Made by a program: the position numbers and the translations under genes. DNA of 64,000 nt, from positions 334,377-398,376 of the forward strand of contig PXQU01000016.1 of NCBI GenBank assembly GCA_003021785.1, given 5' to 3'. Below are positions 61,779 to 64,000 of the stretch, piece after piece (position 1 is the stretch's first letter; the number at the start of each line of letters is the position of its first letter). The notes under the pieces are model-generated. The model was given only the letters and a program-made list of their open reading frames with translations, searched no databases and was not told where the DNA came from. The DNA is from Halobacteriales archaeon QH_7_65_31. Its GTDB lineage: Archaea > Halobacteriota > Halobacteria > Halobacteriales > Haloarculaceae.

Positions 61779-62609
61779 ATGACGGACCCGAGCGAGATAG
61801 CGGAGTTCTACGACGACTACGGTGAGCAGGAGTGGGAGCGACTCGACCGCGACTTCCATCATCGACTGGAGTTCGAGGTGACGACCGACTATCTGACCGA
61901 CCATCTTCCGGAGACGGGACATATCCTCGACGTTGGTGGCGGTGGGGGTCGCTACGCGGTCTGGCTCGCCGAGCGCGGCTACGACGTGACGCTCGTCGAC
62001 GTGAGCGAGCGACAGGTCGAAATCGCGAGCGAGAAAGCCGCCGAGCACGGCGTCGCGGACCACGTGGAGACACAGCAGGGGGACGTTCGATCGCTCGCGT
62101 TCGACGACGCGCAGTTCGACGCGACGCTGTGTCTCGGCGGGGCGCTCTCGCACGTCCTCGACGCCGACGAGCGCGAGACGGCGGTCACGGAGCTACGTCG
62201 GGTTACACACTCGAACTCGCCGGTGTTCGTCTCCGTGATGGGGCTGTTAGCGAGCGTTACGCGGATGTTGCGCCACGCCGGAAAGACCGAGCCGGACGAG
62301 ACCGAACTGCTCCCCGATCTCGTCGCGACGGGCGATTACGACCGCGAGCTCGTCGAGCGGTACGGACAGGAGCTATCGGTGCAGCCGATGCATCTGTTCC
62401 GGGCCGACGAGTTCGAGACGCTGCTCGCCGGTGAACTCACCGTCGAAACGCTGGCGGCACTGGAGGGACCGTTCTCACAGCGGCGCGACCGACAGGACGC
62501 GCTAACGGCGACACACAGATCCGCGATTCGGGAGACGCTGGCGACCCTCCGGGAAGACCGGAGCGTCGTGGACCACTCGGCACACATGCTCGCGGTGTGT
62601 CGGACCTAA
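61779..62609 (+). CDS. Class I SAM-dependent methyltransferase
   Basis: A 276-residue methyltransferase with motif I HILDVGGGGGRYAVWLA near residues 46-62, the acidic residue in VTLVDVSERQVEIA near 68-81, and motif III-IV GDVRSLAFDDAQFDATLCLGGALSH near 97-121. Similar to UbiE-like methyltransferases. The substrate could be a quinone, lipid or tRNA; no specific feature decides. The ATG at 61779 is the first in this frame with good fit. The tail overlaps the aldehyde dehydrogenase gene on the other strand by four bases. Confidence 0.87.
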   Translation: MTDPSEIAEFYDDYGEQEWERLDRDFHHRLEFEVTTDYLTDHLPETGHILDVGGGGGRYAVWLAERGYDVTLVDVSERQVEIASEKAAEHGVADHVETQQGDVRSLAFDDAQFDATLCLGGALSHVLDADERETAVTELRRVTHSNSPVFVSVMGLLASVTRMLRHAGKTEPDETELLPDLVATGDYDRELVERYGQELSVQPMHLFRADEFETLLAGELTVETLAALEGPFSQRRDRQDALTATHRSAIRETLATLREDRSVVDHSAHMLAVCRT

Positions 62610-64000
62610 CGGAAGCCCGGCACGTCACGGAGTAGCTTGAACAGTCGCTTCATCGCGGCGGCGTACCACTTGTACGGGACGCCCGGCGGGGAGTCCAGCG
62701 AGCCGCGCTCCTGGGTGGCGAGCGTCTGTGACTCGGTGAACCGGTAGAACCCCTCCGCCCCGTGGCGACGACCGATCCCCGACTCTTTCATCCCGCCCAT
62801 CGGCGCGTCGTGGGCGATGAACGACGGCGCGTACGCCTCGTTCACGTTGGCCGTCCCGCAGTCGATACGGCGGGCGATGTCGCGGCCCGCGTCCGTGTCG
62901 GCGGTCCAGACGGACGCGTTCAGCCCGTACGCGGAGTCGTTCGCGCGGTCGATGGCCTCGTCGGTGTCCTCGAAGCCGTAGATCGACACGACCGGGCCGA
63001 ACGTCTCCTGTGTCGCGAGATCGGCATCACTCGAAACGTCCGTCAGGACCGTCGGCGCGTAGGCGTACGGGCCGACGTCGGGGAGCGGTTCGCCGCCCGT
63101 CAACACCGTCGCGCCGGCCTCGCGGGCGTCTTCGACGTGGCTCGACACCTTATCGAGCTGCGCCTGTGAGAGGAGCGATCCCATCTCCACGTCCCAGTCG
63201 TCGGTAGCCCGGATGTCGAGCGTCTCAGCCCGCTCGACGAACGTCCGCGTGAACTCCTCGCGCACCGCCTCGTGGACGTAGAGCCGCTCGATAGCGATAC
63301 AGAGCTGCCCGGCGTTCGTGAACGCCCCGCGAATCAGGCCATCGACGGCGGCGTCGATATCGGCGTCCGGCATGACGATCGCCGGGTTCTTCCCCCCGAG
63401 TTCGAGCGAGCAGTCGATGAGCTGTTCGCCCGCCTTCGCGGCGACGAGGCTACCGGTCGCCGACGAGCCGGTGAAGCAGAGGTAGTCGCTCTCGGCGACG
63501 AGCGGCTCGCCGACGTCGGGTCCAGTCCCGGGGACGACCTGCATCACGTCTTTCGGGACACCCGCCTCCCGCAGGAGGGCGACGGCAGCGAGCGCGGTGT
63601 AGGTGGTCTGCTCGGCGGGCTTGAGGACGACGGCGTTGCCGGCAAGCAAGGCAGCAATAGCGTCAGAAACGGCGAGTGTCAAGGGGTAGTTCCACGGCGA
63701 GATGATCCCAACGACGCCTTTGGCGCGGTAGTTCACGTCCACGTCGATGAGCCCGGGCATCGGCGATCTGCGTGACTCGTCGGTGAGATACGACTCGGCC
63801 CGGTGGGCGTAGTGGCGCGAGGCTATGGCGGTGTCGATAAGCTCCTCGAAGCCGTGTCGACGCGCCTTCCCCGACTCCTCGACGACGAGACCGAGCAGCG
63901 GCTCCGAGTGATCGAACAGCAGGTCGTGGTACGCGAGGAGGATATCGGCGCGGTCGGCTGGGTCGCGGGCTTCCCAGTCGGACTGGGCGGCGCGGGCGGT
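62606..64000 (-). CDS. NAD(P)-dependent aldehyde dehydrogenase, cut by window edge
   Basis: 465 residues are visible; the gene continues past the right edge and its start is outside. It matches succinate-semialdehyde/aliphatic aldehyde dehydrogenases: ISPWNYPLTL for cofactor entry, KPAEQTTY, FTGSSATGS, the catalytic Glu in LELGGKNPAIV and the catalytic Cys in NAGQLCIA, and GPVVSIYGFEDTDEAI. The open frame continues upstream of the internal ATG at 63760 without a break and with family sequence (SDWEARDPADRADIL, VVEESGKARRHG), so the ATG is not the true start. Probably converts an aldehyde to the acid. The 3' end overlaps the methyltransferase by four bases. Confidence 0.88.
   Translation of the reverse strand, partial: TARAAQSDWEARDPADRADILLAYHDLLFDHSEPLLGLVVEESGKARRHGFEELIDTAIASRHYAHRAESYLTDESRRSPMPGLIDVDVNYRAKGVVGIISPWNYPLTLAVSDAIAALLAGNAVVLKPAEQTTYTALAAVALLREAGVPKDVMQVVPGTGPDVGEPLVAESDYLCFTGSSATGSLVAAKAGEQLIDCSLELGGKNPAIVMPDADIDAAVDGLIRGAFTNAGQLCIAIERLYVHEAVREEFTRTFVERAETLDIRATDDWDVEMGSLLSQAQLDKVSSHVEDAREAGATVLTGGEPLPDVGPYAYAPTVLTDVSSDADLATQETFGPVVSIYGFEDTDEAIDRANDSAYGLNASVWTADTDAGRDIARRIDCGTANVNEAYAPSFIAHDAPMGGMKESGIGRRHGAEGFYRFTESQTLATQERGSLDSPPGVPYKWYAAAMKRLFKLLRDVPGFR

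Noticed and set aside
1..64000. Search for CRISPR arrays, transposases, integrases and prophage genes
   Set aside because: No direct repeat array with regular spacers and no transposase or integrase motif was found in any frame. The two AT-rich patches lack recognisable mobility genes.

Overview
This window is a chromosomal stretch of a halophilic archaeon (class Halobacteria). The evidence is the high GC, the very acidic predicted proteins, TATA boxes placed about 25-30 bases before leaderless start codons, Tat-lipoprotein signals, archaeal-type tRNAs, and archaeal or haloarchaeal genes such as rpoL, GTP cyclohydrolase III, UPF0179, DUF63, TbsP, amphi-Trp and archaeal Elp3. The genus cannot be fixed from the sequence. 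Start codons are frequently GTG, and neighbouring genes often overlap by 1-8 bases.

Layout. 0-6.7 kb: an inositol-phosphatase-like gene, a DUF63 membrane protein, a fused E1-like/YcaO protein, the TbsP regulator and a CHAT (caspase-like) protease. 6.7-9.9 kb: one-carbon genes glyA and folD with a Nudix hydrolase. 10-13.5 kb: a half-deleted LeuA-type gene, a zinc-ribbon protein, small haloarchaeal proteins, a DUF1028 protein and a candidate structured RNA. 13.6-18.2 kb: a PadR regulator, a class III aminotransferase, MutY, then an AT-richer patch with a divergent Fic/Doc protein. 18.2-20.9 kb: FMN reductase, thymidine kinase, Yip1 protein and GTP cyclohydrolase III. 21-26.3 kb: a branched-chain amino-acid-type ABC transporter whose binding-protein gene carries an in-frame stop. 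26.4-30.9 kb: pgk, an acetyltransferase, tRNA-Thr, small proteins, a short-chain dehydrogenase and a sugar nucleotidyltransferase. 31.2-34.8 kb: the succinate dehydrogenase operon sdhCDBA. 34.9-46 kb: a fatty-acid oxidation fusion enzyme, dehydrogenases, cupin, tRNA-Glu, acyl-CoA ligase, DASH cryptochrome and several conserved proteins of unknown role. 46-50.5 kb: an AT-rich gap with a small membrane protein, a RecJ-like protein and Elp3. 50.8-54.2 kb: menaquinone genes menA, menC and menE. 54.2-64 kb: NRDE protein, regulators, thioesterase, a second fatty-acid oxidation fusion enzyme, rpoL, hisF, an Lrp regulator, a DMT exporter, a DUF123 protein, a methyltransferase and an aldehyde dehydrogenase cut by the window edge.

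Most genes are housekeeping: respiration (sdhCDBA with menaquinone synthesis), beta-oxidation (two dehydrogenase/hydratase fusions, acyl-CoA ligase, thioesterase), one-carbon metabolism, glycolysis, and translation or tRNA modification. The most unusual items are the CHAT protease next to the sugar-responsive regulator TbsP, the orphan E1-YcaO fusion, the Fic/Doc-like protein in an AT-rich patch, the two-hairpin RNA candidate at 13.1 kb, and several decaying genes (LeuA-like, binding protein, possibly the protein at 11.5 kb).
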